The notes beneath the pieces are model-generated. The model had not been told where the DNA came from and did not search any database. It saw nothing but the letters and a program-made list of their open reading frames with translations. From contig JAJEIQ010000049.1 of assembly GCA_022827905.1 (NCBI GenBank), positions 1 to 64,000 of the forward strand: DNA of 64,000 nucleotides. Direction: 5' to 3'. Numbering within the stretch: position 1 is the first letter of the stretch; each line of letters opens with the position of its first letter. This DNA comes from Pseudomonadales bacterium. GTDB lineage: Bacteria > Pseudomonadota > Gammaproteobacteria > Pseudomonadales > Azotimanducaceae. Below, in pieces: positions 43,767 to 53,186 of this stretch. A program made the position numbers and the translations under genes.

Positions 43767-44353
43767 GTTAGGAACCCGGCCCACTTGGGGCCAGGGACGT
43801 AGCCCGTGCGCTTTTCCGCCAAGTCAAAGCCGGCGTCCTCAAGCAGCCGGGCCGGTTGCCGGGTGAGGTGGCAGCCGCCGCCGATGATCTTCCACACGGG
43901 CTCGATGGCCCGCTGCCAGCGCATCACCCGTGGCTCCGGCGCGAGCCCGTGTTCGATGAAGTAGAAGCGCCCGCCGGGCTTGAGCACCCGCCGCATCTCC
44001 CCAAGGGCTTGGCTGACGTCTGGGATGCTGCATAGGGTCCAAGTGCAGACGATGCTGTCGAATTGGCCGTCGTCGGCGGGAATGTCCTCTCCGGAGGCTT
44101 GGAGGATGCTCACCTCGGCATCGATGGCGGCGGCGCGGCGGCTGGCCATGGTGGTGAGCTCCGGTGCCGGGTCTAGGCCGGTGACGGTGTTCGCGTCCCG
44201 GTAGTGACGTAGGTTGTGGCCGCTGCCGATGCCGATTTCAAGCACGTTGCCCTCAGCCCTCGGCACGTACTCGGCCCGCAACTCAGTCATGGGCTTCTGC
44301 CCGCACGCTATGTCGATGAGCTTGGGGAGAACGTACTTTGCGTATAGGCCCAT
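43745..44353 (-). CDS. Class I SAM-dependent methyltransferase
   Basis: A 202-residue small-molecule methyltransferase of the UbiE/COQ5-like type. Motif I is VLEIGIGSGHNL, motif II lies near VTGLDPAPELT, and the post-I region is FDSIVCTWTLCSIPDVSQAL followed by MRRVLKPGGRFYFIEHG. ATG 44353 gives the natural start MGLYAKYVLPKLID. Its 3' end converges with larC (22-bp overlap of coding ends). Substrate unknown. Confidence 0.88.
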   Translation of the reverse strand: MGLYAKYVLPKLIDIACGQKPMTELRAEYVPRAEGNVLEIGIGSGHNLRHYRDANTVTGLDPAPELTTMASRRAAAIDAEVSILQASGEDIPADDGQFDSIVCTWTLCSIPDVSQALGEMRRVLKPGGRFYFIEHGLAPEPRVMRWQRAIEPVWKIIGGGCHLTRQPARLLEDAGFDLAEKRTGYVPGPKWAGFLTHGVAVR

Positions 44354-44370
44354 GGCACGGGTGCTCCGGT

Positions 44371-46083
44371 TCAGTTCAGGGCGGTGGCGGGGCCAGCCTG
44401 AGCACCGCGAATCAGGCGCCCAGGCATTGCGCCGGTGGCTTCGCCGTTCTCGAAGGTCGGCTCCCCGGCCTTGATGGTCATGCGGTATCCGTCGGCCTTC
44501 TGCACCAGCCGCTTGCCGCCGGCAGGCAGGTCGTAAACCATCTTCGGCGGCTGCAGTTGCAGGGCGTCGTAGTCGATCAGGTTGAAGTCGGCCTTGTAGC
44601 CGGGCGCCACCAGGCCGCGGTCGTTCAATCCGTACACCTGGGCTGCGTCCTGGGTGAGCTTGTGGATGACAAACGGCAGCGGCAGGCACGGCCCGCGCCG
44701 CCGGTCGCGGCTGAAGTAGCTCAGCATGTAAGTGGGCACGCCGGCATCCACCAGCACACCGCAGTGGGCGCCGCCGTCGGAGAGGCCGAATACGCTTTGC
44801 GGGTGCTCGATAGCCTGCCGCTGGCCCTCTAGGTCGCCCTCGTAAACGCCGACCAGGACCAACAGCGGCACGCCGTCGGCCATGCAGTCCATCATCACCT
44901 CGACGGGAGAGATGCCCTTGGCCCGTGCCACCGCCGCCACGCTGTCCTCGGGGCCGGGTTCATAGGTTAGGGCGGCATCGAGGATGTAGATGTGGTCGTG
45001 GTCGTTCATAAAGCGCACGGCGTCGGGGTTGCGCGGCAGGATGGGCGTCTCGCTCAACACCCGTTGGCGGAAATGCGGATCCTTCAGGCGGGTCTTGCGT
45101 TCGGCAAGGGGCTGCTCGTGGATTTCCCGATAAGCCGGGAACTGGCGCATGGGGTTGATGGTGCCCTCCAGTGTCATCAGGATCGAGGCCGGCCGGGCGC
45201 CGACTTGGGGCCGCAGCTTGAACCCTTCCGCGTTCAGCTCCTCCGCCAACTGCCAGACCGGCCCCAGGACGGAGCCCAAACCAGCGCTGACTAGGGGCGT
45301 CACGGTGCAGCCGGTGGTGCGGGTGATGTGCTCGATCCAAGCCAGTTCCTCGGGTTCGTTCAAGCTGTCGGAAACAAACTCCATGGCGCCAAAACCGAGG
45401 CCGGCAAAGGCGCTGCCGATGGTGCGCATCTCCTCCCCGGAGGCGCGGGTTCCGGGCACCAGGTTGCCCGCCTTGTCGATGTGCCCGTAGAAGCGGGAGG
45501 TGGTGAAGCCGAGAGCACCGGCCCTGAGGGCGCTGCGGGTGATGCGGCGCATCTCGGCCATGTCCTGGCTCGTGGCGTCGTCGTAGCAGCGCTCGCCCAT
45601 TACATAGTGGCGGATGGCGACATGGGGCGCTTGGGTTCCGACGTCCACCGCGTAAGGGGTATCGATGTGGTCGAGGTATTCGGAGAAGGACTCCCAGCCC
45701 CAAGGGATGCCGTCGTGCAGCGCCGTGCCGGGTATGTCCTCGACGCTCTCCATCAGTTCGATCAGTTCGCCTTCGGTGCCCGGCCGCACCGGGGCGAAGC
45801 CGACCCCGCAATTGCCCATCACGATGGAAGTGACCCCGTGCCAGCAGCTCGGCGTCACCTGTTTGTCCCAACAGACTTGGCCATCGTAGTGGGTGTGGAT
45901 GTCCACGAAGCCGGGGGTCAGCAGGTCGCCTTCGGCATCGATGACCCGCTTGGCCTTGGCTGGACTGCCGGCGGCCGCCGTGACTTCGGTGATCGTGCCG
46001 CGGTCGGCGATCACATCGGCGCTGACCGCCTCGGCGCCGGAGCCATCGATGAGGGTGGCGTTCTTGATGATGAGATCGTGCAT
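44371..46083 (-). CDS. N-acyl-D-amino-acid deacylase-like amidohydrolase
   Basis: A 570-residue amidohydrolase of the D-aminoacylase/dihydroorotase-like group. The metal site begins at [16 protein letters not shown], and [16 protein letters not shown] carries the Cys of zinc D-aminoacylases. [13 protein letters not shown] and [19 protein letters not shown] continue the family pattern. It hydrolyses N-acyl or similar amide bonds; the precise substrate is unclear. It is 17 bp upstream of the methyltransferase on the same strand. Confidence 0.88.
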   Translation of the reverse strand: MHDLIIKNATLIDGSGAEAVSADVIADRGTITEVTAAAGSPAKAKRVIDAEGDLLTPGFVDIHTHYDGQVCWDKQVTPSCWHGVTSIVMGNCGVGFAPVRPGTEGELIELMESVEDIPGTALHDGIPWGWESFSEYLDHIDTPYAVDVGTQAPHVAIRHYVMGERCYDDATSQDMAEMRRITRSALRAGALGFTTSRFYGHIDKAGNLVPGTRASGEEMRTIGSAFAGLGFGAMEFVSDSLNEPEELAWIEHITRTTGCTVTPLVSAGLGSVLGPVWQLAEELNAEGFKLRPQVGARPASILMTLEGTINPMRQFPAYREIHEQPLAERKTRLKDPHFRQRVLSETPILPRNPDAVRFMNDHDHIYILDAALTYEPGPEDSVAAVARAKGISPVEVMMDCMADGVPLLVLVGVYEGDLEGQRQAIEHPQSVFGLSDGGAHCGVLVDAGVPTYMLSYFSRDRRRGPCLPLPFVIHKLTQDAAQVYGLNDRGLVAPGYKADFNLIDYDALQLQPPKMVYDLPAGGKRLVQKADGYRMTIKAGEPTFENGEATGAMPGRLIRGAQAGPATALN

Positions 46084-46121
46084 GGGCCTCGTGTTCCTGA
46101 AAGGGACTTGCAGATGGGATC

Positions 46122-46934
46122 TTAGCGAAATGTGAAGTTTGGCGTTCGCTTTTCGACGAAGGCGCTGATGGCTTCCTTGGCGTCTTCGCTTTGTCCCGAG
46201 ACGATCAGATGCTGGGCTTCCATCGCCAGCGACTCACGCAGTCCCTGCAGCGCCCCGCGATTGAGGTTGCGTTTCATCAGGCGCAAGGCGGTGGCGGGGC
46301 CGTTGGCGATGCGCTCGGCATAGGCATGGGCGTCCTCACGGAAGCCCGCGGCGGGAAACACCTTGTTGACCAGCCCCAATCGCAGGCACTCGTCGGCGCC
46401 GATGCGTTCGGAGAGGAACATCAGTTCCTTGGCCTTGGCTTGGCCGACCAGGCGATTGAGGAACCAACTCGATCCATAGTCTCCAGACAGTCCGATGTTG
46501 ACAAAGGCGGTGACCAGGAAGGCGGTATCGGCGGCTATCCGCAGGTCGCAGGCCAGCGCGATGGAAAGGCCCGCCCCCGCAGCGGGGCCGGGCAGCGCGG
46601 CGATGGTGGGCTTGGCCAATTCGTAGAGGCGCAGGGTCAGCGCCTCCTGCTTGCGCGTCAGTTCCGCGACCCGCTCGTCCTGAGTGCGTTGGACGGATGT
46701 GGTTGCGCTGCCCATTTCGGAGACGTCGCCGCCCGCGCAGAAGGCACTGCCCGCCCCGGTGATGAGAACGCAGCCCACCGCGGGGTCGGCTTCGAGACGC
46801 AGCAGAACTTCGCGCAACGCGGGCGTGAGGATGTCGCCGAGCGCATTGCGCTTCTCCGGCTTGTTGAGCGTCACCGTCGCCACCCGGTCGCGCAGCTCGC
46901 AGAGCAGTTCGTCGGTTCCGGTGTCGATTCGCAT
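46122..46934 (-). CDS. Enoyl-CoA hydratase/isomerase family protein
   Basis: A 270-residue crotonase-fold enzyme. The oxyanion-hole segments are AFCAGGDVSEMG and LPGPAAGAGLSIALACDLRIA. VTLNKPEKRNALGD opens the domain and SGDYGSSWFLNRLVG follows. It probably hydrates an enoyl-CoA in fatty-acid or branched-chain degradation. Together with the acyl-CoA carboxylase 1 kb upstream it recalls leucine-degradation clusters, but the VapBC module now separates them. Confidence 0.88.
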   Translation of the reverse strand: MRIDTGTDELLCELRDRVATVTLNKPEKRNALGDILTPALREVLLRLEADPAVGCVLITGAGSAFCAGGDVSEMGSATTSVQRTQDERVAELTRKQEALTLRLYELAKPTIAALPGPAAGAGLSIALACDLRIAADTAFLVTAFVNIGLSGDYGSSWFLNRLVGQAKAKELMFLSERIGADECLRLGLVNKVFPAAGFREDAHAYAERIANGPATALRLMKRNLNRGALQGLRESLAMEAQHLIVSGQSEDAKEAISAFVEKRTPNFTFR

Positions 46935-46952
46935 ATCAAGCTGGCCTTCTGG

Positions 46953-47378
46953 CTATGGGTTCGATGGGGAGTCCGCAAAAGGATTGACCGCGCGCACCGC
47001 GCCGTAGCTCTGTCCGGGGTTCAGATCCTCAGTATAGATAGCATCGCAGCCCAGAACCCGTGCGGCCGCAATGATGGCGCCATCCCAATAGGAAACCTGA
47101 AAGCGGCGGCTGATATCCACGGCATCCAGAAACACATCGGGGGTCAGGGTCTGAATCCGAAACAGCAGAATCGGCTCCAGGAAGCGCAATGCCCCGTCGC
47201 TTGAGAGGCGTTTGGTCCGTGTAGGACGGGTGGCTTGGAAGTAGAATTCCTGCAGCACCTGAACCGATACGGCAAGTTCTGGCTCGCTTAGAACGTCCCG
47301 AGCCCGCTTGCGTTTGTGAGCCTCGGCCGGATCGTCGCTGACGGCATACAGCAGCACGTTAGTGTCAACAAAGCGCAT
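46953..47378 (-). CDS. vapC: PIN-domain toxin VapC
   Basis: A 141-residue PIN ribonuclease. Four acidic positions of the active site are present: D5 in FVDTNVLLY, E in QEFYFQA, D in YWDGAIIAAA and D in YTEDLN. It lies 17 bp after the antitoxin gene. Targets of such toxins are usually tRNA or rRNA. Confidence 0.9.
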   Translation of the reverse strand: MRFVDTNVLLYAVSDDPAEAHKRKRARDVLSEPELAVSVQVLQEFYFQATRPTRTKRLSSDGALRFLEPILLFRIQTLTPDVFLDAVDISRRFQVSYWDGAIIAAARVLGCDAIYTEDLNPGQSYGAVRAVNPFADSPSNP

Positions 47379-47395
47379 GATTCACAGCGTAGCGT

Positions 47396-47728
47396 TTAGG
47401 AAGTCCCGGCAGGGCGGCGGTGTTCAGCGGTCGTCCCGGAAGGCATCGTAGCCTGTTCGTACAACACATCCCTAGGCAGGTTCTCGGACATGCGTAATCC
47501 GGTTCCCTCCACATCAAAGTCTGCAAACACCTCCCTCAGTTGCCGGCAGCGTCGCTGATAAGGGGTTTCGCCAAGCTCGGAACCGCTTTCACTTTGGCCT
47601 TGGCGGTCAGTCACTAGACTTCTGAGATACCCACGCACCAAAGCGGAAACGGAAGTGCCAAGTTCCGCTGCCCGAATCCGGGCGAATCGGTAGCATTCGT
47701 CGTCAACGGATAGGGTGATGTTCTTCAT
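47396..47728 (-). CDS. vapB: Ribbon-helix-helix antitoxin VapB
   Basis: A 110-residue protein with an N-terminal ribbon-helix-helix DNA-binding domain (KNITLSVDDECYRFARIRA, then LGTSVSALVRGYL) and a C-terminal tail that should wrap the VapC toxin. ATG 47728 is chosen since the residues before it are not family-like. A CACAG-TTT-CTGTG inverted repeat lies 12 bp upstream. Confidence 0.82.
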   Translation of the reverse strand: MKNITLSVDDECYRFARIRAAELGTSVSALVRGYLRSLVTDRQGQSESGSELGETPYQRRCRQLREVFADFDVEGTGLRMSENLPRDVLYEQATMPSGTTAEHRRPAGTS

Positions 47729-47739
47729 GACCACAGCTT

Positions 47740-47752
47740 CACAGTTTCTGTG
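47740..47752. promoter_or_regulatory. Inverted repeat before vapB, candidate autoregulatory operator
   Basis: CACAG (47740-47744) and CTGTG (48-52 of the same block) flank TTT, 12 bp upstream of the vapB start, where RHH antitoxins normally bind. A further CACAG at 47732-47736 is in direct orientation. Confidence 0.4.
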
Positions 47753-47842
47753 CAGCGCAGTATGGGCTGACATTGATGGCTCGTCAACGCAATCCCGAAG
47801 GAATGTGTATCGCTGCTCTCTGGACCGCCGTTGGAGTCCTGC

Positions 47843-47902
47843 TTAACAACCGTCTTCCGCTTGGCCGCGAACGGCGCCCAAGGGGGTGTCGATGGTGGTC
47901 AT
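47843..47902 (-). pseudogene. Start of a carboxylesterase gene, truncated after 19 codons
   Basis: GGAG followed by ATG 47902 opens a 19-codon frame reading MTTIDTPLGAVRGQAEDGC, then TAA. The first 18 residues match the N-terminus of type B carboxylesterases, which begin with a similar 'V-TP-G-VRG----G' strand before FRGIPYA. The gene lies 9 bp behind the carboxylase alpha stop, so it was probably the next operon member, cut off where the VapBC module now stands. Confidence 0.45.
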
Positions 47903-47911
47903 TGCGCTCTC

Positions 47912-49894
47912 CTAGTCACTGCCAATGGTCACCAGCAATTGGCCGTTTTCCACTTGGTCGCCAGCGGTCACGTGCAGCGCCTCCACCGTGCCATCCCGTG
48001 GCGCGGTGATGCGGTGCTCCATCTTCATCGCCTCGAGAATCAGCAGCAGCTGGCCCTTCTGGACTGCATCGCCAGCGGCGACCGCAGTGGAAAGCACCGC
48101 CCCGGGCATGGGCGCGGCCAAGCCGCCGCCTTGGTCCTCCCCGGATGAGTCGGGGTAGCGCGGCAGTTGCGTCACAGTCAGGCCCCCGGAGCGTCCTTGC
48201 ACGAACCACTCGTCGCCCTGGGGTTGCACGCTGAACCGGAGGCGCTTGCCGTCGATGGCGGCATCCACGTGCCCCTCGCCGCAAGCGTGGGCTTCGACGA
48301 GCATTTCCTCACCGCCGTCGGCAGTCACGCGAAACTTGCCGTCGCGGCGGGATTGGTACTCGAGGCGCACCACCTCGCCGTCGATGTCGAAGTCCAGCTT
48401 TTGCCAGGGCATGGTGGAGTTGCGCCAGCCGCTTGGCACCCGGCGGTTGATGCGGGCCCGGGCGCGGCGGCGCGCCTGGCCCTCCAAGGCCACCGCCACC
48501 GCCGCCTCGATTCGCTCGAGGCCGGAGATGGCCCGGCGGCGCGGCGGATTCACCCGTTCAATGAAGTCGGTGGTGGTGTCGCCAGCCAGAAACTCCGGGG
48601 TGCGCAGGGTGGCGACCAAAAAGTCGCGGTTGGTGGTCAGGCCGTGAATGCCGGTGGCTTCCAGGGCGCGGGCCAGCCGCCCGGCCGCTTCCCGGCGGGT
48701 GGGTCCGTGGGCGGTGACCTTGGCGATCATGGGGTCGAAGTCGATGCTGATCTCGCTGCCGGACTCCACCCCGGAGTCGTAGCGGGCCTGGCCGGTCTCG
48801 GCAGGCCGCCAGATGGCGACCGTGCCCGGCGCGGGCAGGAAGTTGCGCTCCGGGTTTTCGGCGTAGAGGCGGGCTTCGATGGCCCAGCCGTTGATGGCAA
48901 GGTCGTCCTGGCTGAACGACAAGGGCTCCCCTTCGGCGATGCGGATCTGCTCCCGCACCAAGTCGTGGCCGATGATCTCCTCGGTGACCGGGTGTTCCAC
49001 CTGCAGCCTGGCGTTGACCTCCAGAAAGAAGAACTCATCGTTCTGCACTAGGAACTCCACGGTGCCGGCCGATGAGTAGCCGAGCTTCGTGGCCGCGGCG
49101 ATGGCGGCTTCGCCGAGGCGCTGGCGCAATTCGGGGGTGACCGCCGGGGAGGGCGCCTCCTCGATCACCTTCTGGTGGCGGCGCTGAATGGAGCATTCGC
49201 GTTCAAAGCAATGGACCAGATTGCCGTGCCGGTCGCCGAGAATTTGCATCTCCACGTGGCGGGCGTGATCCAGCCACTTCTCCAGGAAGAGCGTGTCATC
49301 GCCGAAGGCTGCACCCGATTCACGCCGTGCCCCGGCGATGGCGGCTTCAAGGCCCGACTCGTCCTCCACCACGCGCATCCCGCGGCCACCGCCGCCGGCA
49401 GCCGCCTTCACCAGCACCGGATAGCCGATTTGCCCAGCGGCCTTGGCGGGTTCGGTGGCATCGGTGATCTCGATGGCGTTCAGCGTCGGCACGCCGGCCT
49501 CCTGCATCAGCGCCTTGGCCGACAGCTTGTCGCCCATCAGCCCGATGACTTCCGGAGAGGGGCCCAGCCACTTCAGCCCGGCGTCGATCACGGCTTGGGC
49601 GAAGCCTTGGTTTTCCGACAGAAAGCCGTAGCCTGGATGCACGGCGTCGGCGCCGGAGCGGCGGCAGGCGTCGATGACCTTGCCCACATCCAAGTAGGTC
49701 TCCCGGGCAGTGCGCCCGTTCAGGGCAATGGCGCTGCCCGCTTCCTCCACGAAGGGCGCACGGGCGTCACCATCGGCGTACACGGCCACGGTGTCGATGC
49801 CCATGCTGTGGGCGGTGCGCAGAATGCGGCGGGCGATCTCGCCGCGGTTGGCAATGAGCAGCCTGCCAATCGGCTCGATTTTCACATCCGCCAT
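47912..49894 (-). CDS. Acyl-CoA carboxylase, biotin carboxylase/BCCP subunit (alpha)
   Basis: A 660-residue fusion of biotin carboxylase and biotin carrier. The ATP-grasp part has LIANRGEIARRI, the glycine-rich loop AAAGGGGRGM, HVEMQILGD and FLEVNARLQVEHPVTE. The C-terminal biotinyl domain has the lysine site LEAMKMEH followed by VTAGDQVENGQLL. ATG 49894 lies 13 bp inside the end of the beta gene. It likely belongs to a methylcrotonyl-CoA, propionyl-CoA or related carboxylase. Confidence 0.94.
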   Translation of the reverse strand: MADVKIEPIGRLLIANRGEIARRILRTAHSMGIDTVAVYADGDARAPFVEEAGSAIALNGRTARETYLDVGKVIDACRRSGADAVHPGYGFLSENQGFAQAVIDAGLKWLGPSPEVIGLMGDKLSAKALMQEAGVPTLNAIEITDATEPAKAAGQIGYPVLVKAAAGGGGRGMRVVEDESGLEAAIAGARRESGAAFGDDTLFLEKWLDHARHVEMQILGDRHGNLVHCFERECSIQRRHQKVIEEAPSPAVTPELRQRLGEAAIAAATKLGYSSAGTVEFLVQNDEFFFLEVNARLQVEHPVTEEIIGHDLVREQIRIAEGEPLSFSQDDLAINGWAIEARLYAENPERNFLPAPGTVAIWRPAETGQARYDSGVESGSEISIDFDPMIAKVTAHGPTRREAAGRLARALEATGIHGLTTNRDFLVATLRTPEFLAGDTTTDFIERVNPPRRRAISGLERIEAAVAVALEGQARRRARARINRRVPSGWRNSTMPWQKLDFDIDGEVVRLEYQSRRDGKFRVTADGGEEMLVEAHACGEGHVDAAIDGKRLRFSVQPQGDEWFVQGRSGGLTVTQLPRYPDSSGEDQGGGLAAPMPGAVLSTAVAAGDAVQKGQLLLILEAMKMEHRITAPRDGTVEALHVTAGDQVENGQLLVTIGSD

Positions 49895-51513
49895 GTGCCG
49901 AACTCCTTGGTGCCTTCGACCTTGTTGTTGTAGGCGGCCGACAGCGACAGGGCGATGACGATGCGCGTGTCGCGCGGATCGATCATGCCGTCGTCGGAGA
50001 CCCGGGAGGTGGCGAACAGGCCCTTGGAGCGCTCCTCGGCCCAGTGCTCGGCGATGGCCGCCCGCTTGGCATCGGCCTGCTCGTCGAACTCGATGCCCCG
50101 GCGCTTGGCGGCGGCCCGCCCGACGATGCTCATGACGCCCGCCATCTGCTTGGGCCCCATGACGGCGATCTTGGCGAAGGGCCAGATGTAGGTGAAGCGC
50201 GGCCCATAGGCGCGCCCGCTCATGCCGTAGTTGCCCGCGCCGTAGGATGAGGCGGTGATGATGGTGATGTGCGGCACCGTGGAGTTGGACACGGCGTTGA
50301 TCATCTTCGAGCCGTTCTTGGTAATGCCGCCCTGCTCGAAGTCGGTGCCGACGATGTAGCCGGTGATGTTGTGCAGGAACAGCAGCGGCACGTCGATCTG
50401 GTTGCACAGTTGGATGAACTGGGCGGCCTTCTCCGCCGACTCTGAAAACAGGGCGCCGTTGTTGCCCAATATGCCGACCGGATAGCCGTGCACCCGCGCC
50501 CAGCCGCAGACCAGGGTGGGGCCGTAGAGCGGCTTGAACTCCTCGAAGTAGGAGGCATCGACGATGCGGGCGATGACTTCGCGCATGTCGAAGGGCGAGC
50601 GCAGGTCCTTGGAGACCAGGCCGAGCAGGTCCTCCGGGTCGTGCTTGGGCTCCTCGAAATCCGCTTCGGGCTGCGGCCCGAGTTTGCGCCAGTTCAGGTG
50701 GGCCACCACTTCCCGGCACATGCGAATGCCGTCCATTTCGTCACGGGCCAGATAGTCGCCCAAGCCGGAAATGCGGGTGTGCATGTCGGCGCCGCCCAGG
50801 CTCTCCTCGTCGGCGTCCTCGCCAGTGGCCATCTTCACCAAGGGCGGGCCGCCGAGAAACACCCGGGACTGCTTCGTGATGAAGATGTTGTAGTCGCTCA
50901 TGCCGGGCTGATAGGCCCCGCCGGCGGTGGAGGCACCGAACACCAGCGAGATGGTGGGGATGCGCATCTTGGAGAGTTCAGTGATTTCGTAGAACAATCG
51001 CCCGGACTCGGCGAAGTGGTCGATTTCCCGCTGGATGGCCGCCTCCGGATCGCCGCCGCCTTGGCCGCGCAGGTCGGCGCCGGCGGATTCCACGAACTGC
51101 ACATAAGGCATGCGGTTCTCGCGGGCGATTTGCAGCCCCCGCATCAGCTTCTTGGCGTTGAAGGCGTTGAACGCGCCGGCCCTTACCGACGGGTCGTGGC
51201 CGAGGATGACGCATTCGACGTCCTCGATGACGCCGACGCCGACCACGAATCCGGAGCCGATGGTGAAGGGGGAGCGCCAAGCCGCCAACGGGCTGATCTC
51301 CAGAAAGGGTGAGTCCCGGTCGAGGACGGCGGCGATGCGCTCGCGGATGGGCATCTTGCCGCGCGAGGCAAGCCGTGCCATGGCCTCCGGTCCGCCGCCC
51401 TTGGCGGCTTCGTCGAGTAGCGCCTGAATCTCGTCGAGCGCCTCCAGCATCTCGGCCTTGTTCTGCTGAAAGGCCGCATCGCGGGTATCCAGCCGCGTGT
51501 CCAGCACTGGCAT
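49882..51513 (-). CDS. Acyl-CoA carboxylase, carboxyltransferase subunit (beta)
   Basis: A 543-residue carboxyltransferase. N- and C-domain crotonase folds show SAGADLRGQGGGDPEA, FGASTAGGAYQPGMSD, HNITGYIVGTDFEQGGI and SYGAGNYGMSGRAYGPRF. Length and sequence are nearest to the beta subunit of methylcrotonyl-CoA carboxylase-like enzymes, but acyl specificity cannot be fixed by eye. ATG 51513 follows GGGGAGGAAGTGC. First gene of the operon. Confidence 0.93.
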   Translation of the reverse strand: MPVLDTRLDTRDAAFQQNKAEMLEALDEIQALLDEAAKGGGPEAMARLASRGKMPIRERIAAVLDRDSPFLEISPLAAWRSPFTIGSGFVVGVGVIEDVECVILGHDPSVRAGAFNAFNAKKLMRGLQIARENRMPYVQFVESAGADLRGQGGGDPEAAIQREIDHFAESGRLFYEITELSKMRIPTISLVFGASTAGGAYQPGMSDYNIFITKQSRVFLGGPPLVKMATGEDADEESLGGADMHTRISGLGDYLARDEMDGIRMCREVVAHLNWRKLGPQPEADFEEPKHDPEDLLGLVSKDLRSPFDMREVIARIVDASYFEEFKPLYGPTLVCGWARVHGYPVGILGNNGALFSESAEKAAQFIQLCNQIDVPLLFLHNITGYIVGTDFEQGGITKNGSKMINAVSNSTVPHITIITASSYGAGNYGMSGRAYGPRFTYIWPFAKIAVMGPKQMAGVMSIVGRAAAKRRGIEFDEQADAKRAAIAEHWAEERSKGLFATSRVSDDGMIDPRDTRIVIALSLSAAYNNKVEGTKEFGTWRM

Positions 51514-52016
51514 GCACTTCCTCCCCGTGAGTTCTGTTCTTGGTTGGTTCTTGGCTTGTTGTGGATAAGGCCCGCCTAAACTAACAGATATTGGTACGAT
51601 CAATAAGGGATGTCGCTGCGGGTGGCGTGCGGACTCAATCCGTTGGGCCTACCGCCGCCATCGCCGTCGTCGATGCCCGCGGCCAGCCTTCGCCCGGCGG
51701 CGCTTTTTGAGCGGCGCCATCCGCCGGGCGTTGAATCGCTTGGGCCGGGTGCGCTTGCCCTCCCTCTCCGGTGGCGTGGCTGCTTTGGGCACGCTTTTTG
51801 GACAGTCATCGTCCTCCGCGCCGATGGTGATGAGTTGCTGGGACGGGTGGGTGGTTGAATTCGCCATGACGGATGCTCCTCGCTCCTTTGTTGTCGGCAG
51901 CATCCATCCTTCCCGGCGGGCAAGCCCCGCGCTAGTGGAAATCTCTGCAGTTCTTGTAGGAGATTGTCCCGGCGTGACTTGAAATGGCCGAAAATCGGGC
52001 GAATTCGGGTGGGAAG
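51514..52016. other. Intergenic region upstream of the carboxylase operon
   Basis: About 500 bp. It contains the carboxylase leader with an isolated perfect DnaA-box sequence (minus strand, 51560-51568) and a small very basic ORF (51649-51867, listed separately). I see no repeat, terminator or RNA gene. Confidence 0.4.
51649..51867 (-). CDS. Possible small basic protein (72 aa)
   Basis: ATG 51867 with AGGAGC about 7 nt upstream opens a 72-codon frame. The N-terminal third is neutral (MANSTTHPSQQLITIGAEDD) and the rest is rich in Lys/Arg and proline, ending RRRRWRR. Such a composition may be a nucleic-acid-binding tail, or a translated GC-rich stretch. I do not recognise it. The stop is 136 bp before the carboxylase start. 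Confidence 0.35.
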   Translation of the reverse strand: MANSTTHPSQQLITIGAEDDDCPKSVPKAATPPEREGKRTRPKRFNARRMAPLKKRRRAKAGRGHRRRRWRR

Positions 52017-53099
52017 CTAGTATGTCCCCGGATAGCTGCCAAGAATCGGGCCGTGGGGTTCATAGCCCATGAGCGCGCGGATGCGTTCCGGGTAGCTGTC
52101 CGCCACCTCCCGGGGTATGGCGAGGTAGTGGTTCTCTTCCTGGCGCAGCCAACCGAGGGAGTAGGTGTTGATCAAGCCCATGCGGGGCGCGTCGGAGCGG
52201 TTGGCGCCGCCGCCGTGCAGCACGGAGCCCAAGTAGAGCAGCAGCGAGCCCTTGGCCATCACCGCCTGCACCGTGTGTTCCGTGCGAGTGCTGACGCTGC
52301 GTGGCGGGCCATGATGGGAACCGGGCAGCACGTGCGTTGCCCCGTTTTCGACAGTGAAGTCGTTCAGTGCCCACATGGCGCTTACCTGTAGTTCCATGCC
52401 TTGAATGCTCAGGGGATAGATGCCGTCGTCACGATGCAGGACTTGGGCCGACTCGCCGGGCAGGATTTCGATGCCCGTGCAGCTTCCGATCCGGTAGTTG
52501 ATGCAATGGGGCAGCAGGATTTGATCGACGACTCCGAGCGTGAACGCATCGCCAATGAGTTCCGCCGAGGTGCGCGAGCGAGCCAGGATTTCGCTCAGCC
52601 GCAGGGTCTTGTAGCCCTCGAAGTCCGCGTAGTAGGCATCCCCCTCGGCGTCGAAGTGGGGCCGCAGCTCGTTGGCGACGCGGTCGGCGAGCGCTTCGGA
52701 AACGCAATTCTCGACGATCGCGGCGCCGGCTGCGTTCAGCGCTTCAGCCACCGCCCGGCCATCGTCTTGGCGTGAAAAGCTCTCGATCCGGCGCGTCTTT
52801 TTGTGGGCGGCGTCGAGCAGCAGGCTGAACTGCATGGCGTGATTCTGGCTGCCGCTGAGCCGCAAACGACCCTGGTAGTAGGCTTGGACGGGATCGGTGC
52901 GGCCCGCGCAGATTGCCGCGAAGACGTCGAGGGTGGTGGTCAGCACCGTGTCTGCGGGCCTGTCCTGGCGGCAGACCTCCGAGCCATTGATCCACACCGC
53001 GCCTTCCCTACCCAAGTCGAATTTGAGCGGCGCGCTCAAGCCCTCCTTGGCCAAGGATCGCTTGAGCGTCTCGATCAGCTCATCGACTTGAGCGTTCAC
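52017..53099 (-). CDS. SCP2 sterol-carrier domain fused to a phytanoyl-CoA dioxygenase (PhyH) domain
   Basis: A 360-residue two-domain protein. Residues 1-100 form an SCP2-like lipid-binding fold ([16 protein letters not shown], then [20 protein letters not shown] and [17 protein letters not shown]). Residues 115-360 are an Fe(II)/2-oxoglutarate PhyH domain with H222-x-D224 ([10 protein letters not shown]), H295 ([11 protein letters not shown]) and the 2-oxoglutarate arginine shortly after. Tethering a lipid or acyl-CoA carrier to a hydroxylase suggests a hydrophobic or CoA-bound substrate. ATG 53099 is chosen. It is transcribed toward the carboxylase operon and 503 bp from it. Confidence 0.88.
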   Translation of the reverse strand: MNAQVDELIETLKRSLAKEGLSAPLKFDLGREGAVWINGSEVCRQDRPADTVLTTTLDVFAAICAGRTDPVQAYYQGRLRLSGSQNHAMQFSLLLDAAHKKTRRIESFSRQDDGRAVAEALNAAGAAIVENCVSEALADRVANELRPHFDAEGDAYYADFEGYKTLRLSEILARSRTSAELIGDAFTLGVVDQILLPHCINYRIGSCTGIEILPGESAQVLHRDDGIYPLSIQGMELQVSAMWALNDFTVENGATHVLPGSHHGPPRSVSTRTEHTVQAVMAKGSLLLYLGSVLHGGGANRSDAPRMGLINTYSLGWLRQEENHYLAIPREVADSYPERIRALMGYEPHGPILGSYPGTY

Positions 53100-53186
53100 C
53101 TAGTGCTCCTTCGGTCGCTTCCCTATTGTATGGTATCCATCCATGCCTGATTACGATGCCATCATCCTCACTGACGGAGAAAATCC

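Noticed and set aside
51560-51568. Perfect DnaA box sequence (TTATCCACA, minus strand)
   Set aside because: A single isolated box without neighbours, AT-rich unwinding region or dnaA/gidA context is not an origin.
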